A DNA stretch of 64,000 nt from Pseudomonadales bacterium (GTDB lineage Bacteria; Pseudomonadota; Gammaproteobacteria; Pseudomonadales; Azotimanducaceae): assembly GCA_022827905.1 (NCBI GenBank), contig JAJEIQ010000080.1, positions 79,325 through 143,324 on the forward strand. The letters are read 5' to 3'. The translations under genes and the position numbers were made by a program. The notes under the pieces were generated by a model. The model was not told the DNA's origin. It ran no database searches and worked only from the letters and a program-made list of their open reading frames with translations. How positions within the stretch are numbered: the stretch's first letter is position 1; every line of letters starts with the position of its first letter. Positions 63,844 to 64,000 of the stretch are shown one piece after another.

Positions 63844-64000
63844 TAGTGTGTTGTCCCGTAAATAACTTATATAATAATGGGCGTGTCCAACCCAAGGAGT
63901 CCGCCCATGCCCCGTGGTCGACCGGCTGCCCCCGTCCCGCTCAGCGACGAGGAGAAATCCCAACTGCTCGGCATCGCCCGCTCCCGCTCACTGCCCCACG
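63844..64000 (+). mobile_element. Left end of an IS630-type insertion sequence
   Basis: The element seems to start after the TA at about 63842-63843 (GTGTTGTCCCG...), as IS630 elements insert at TA, then the transposase gene follows. The rest lies beyond the window, so the inverted repeats cannot be checked. Confidence 0.55.
63907..64000 (+). CDS. IS630-family transposase, N-terminal part
   Basis: The first 31 residues (PRGRPAAPVPLSDEEKSQL, then LGIARSRSLPH) match the start of IS630/Tc1-like transposases, before the helix-turn-helix. AAGGAG lies about 8 bases before the ATG. The gene runs off the right edge. Confidence 0.7.
   Translation, partial: MPRGRPAAPVPLSDEEKSQLLGIARSRSLPH

Overview
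This is a high-GC chromosomal segment. The gene families (AceK, RF3, Mpl, AmpG, UbiA, Fur, GroESL with CIRCE, a DUF3450/ExbB/ExbB/ExbD/TonB cluster, AroG-type DAHP synthase) point to a heterotrophic gammaproteobacterium, possibly Pseudomonadales/Cellvibrionales-like. Nothing here fixes the genus. About nine tenths of the window is dense housekeeping and catabolic genes. Two stretches (about 32.8-39.3 kb and 56.9-64 kb) are accessory. No rRNA, tRNA or CRISPR array was seen.

Left part (1-26.4 kb): DAHP synthase (cut by the window edge), a HolD-like protein with prfC, a SirB1 protein, a steroid-dehydrogenase-like flavoprotein with an SDR, pterin carbinolamine dehydratase, msrQ, an amidase, two small membrane proteins, aceK, an MBL hydrolase, an acyltransferase, modABC, comF, a DmdC-like acyl-CoA dehydrogenase, a cyclase-family enzyme, mpl, fur, a dicarboxylate symporter, rubredoxin opposite ubiA, a HAD phosphatase and a lipase.

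Storage-lipid block (26.4-32.8 kb): a PlsC acyltransferase fused to an N-terminal GYD domain, a free-standing GYD protein, a phasin with its own terminator, a wax ester synthase/diacylglycerol acyltransferase, a lipase-like hydrolase, PhaR and an amidase. A 12-bp motif (TGYTGCAMYGCA) occurs twice before the phasin and once between the WS/DGAT and the lipase-phaR operon, so PhaR may control the whole block. No PHA synthase is present here.

Defence/toxin island (32.8-39.3 kb): a zeta-like toxin with a small overlapping partner, a HicB remnant, a RES toxin with an unusually long Xre/MbcA-like antitoxin, and a lower-GC single-chain restriction-methylation enzyme. The enzyme is preceded by a small gene with a perfect 16-bp palindrome at its start. 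A decayed sulfotransferase fragment on the left side of the restriction gene matches the intact sulfotransferase on its right, which suggests an insertion or duplication boundary.

Right part (39.3-56.9 kb): sulfotransferase, amidohydrolase, glutathione-dependent formaldehyde dehydrogenase, DUF1993, ArfB, a class III aminotransferase, a coiled-coil protein, a PuuD-like membrane protein, groESL (CIRCE, promoter and terminator visible), an alkyltransferase-like protein, AmpG, YajQ, a PduO-type cobalamin adenosyltransferase and a six-gene TonB energy-transduction operon. The tail (56.9-64 kb) carries an intact Phd/VapC pair, enoyl-CoA hydratase, a Fic protein, a C-terminally short HicB, a REP-like repeat, a broken VapC behind an intact Phd, a prolyl oligopeptidase, a secreted Cys-rich protein with a 13-G tract in its leader, and the start of an IS630-type transposase. 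Three copies of a REP-like hairpin repeat (50.9, 55.6, 60.5 kb) sit at gene ends and junctions.
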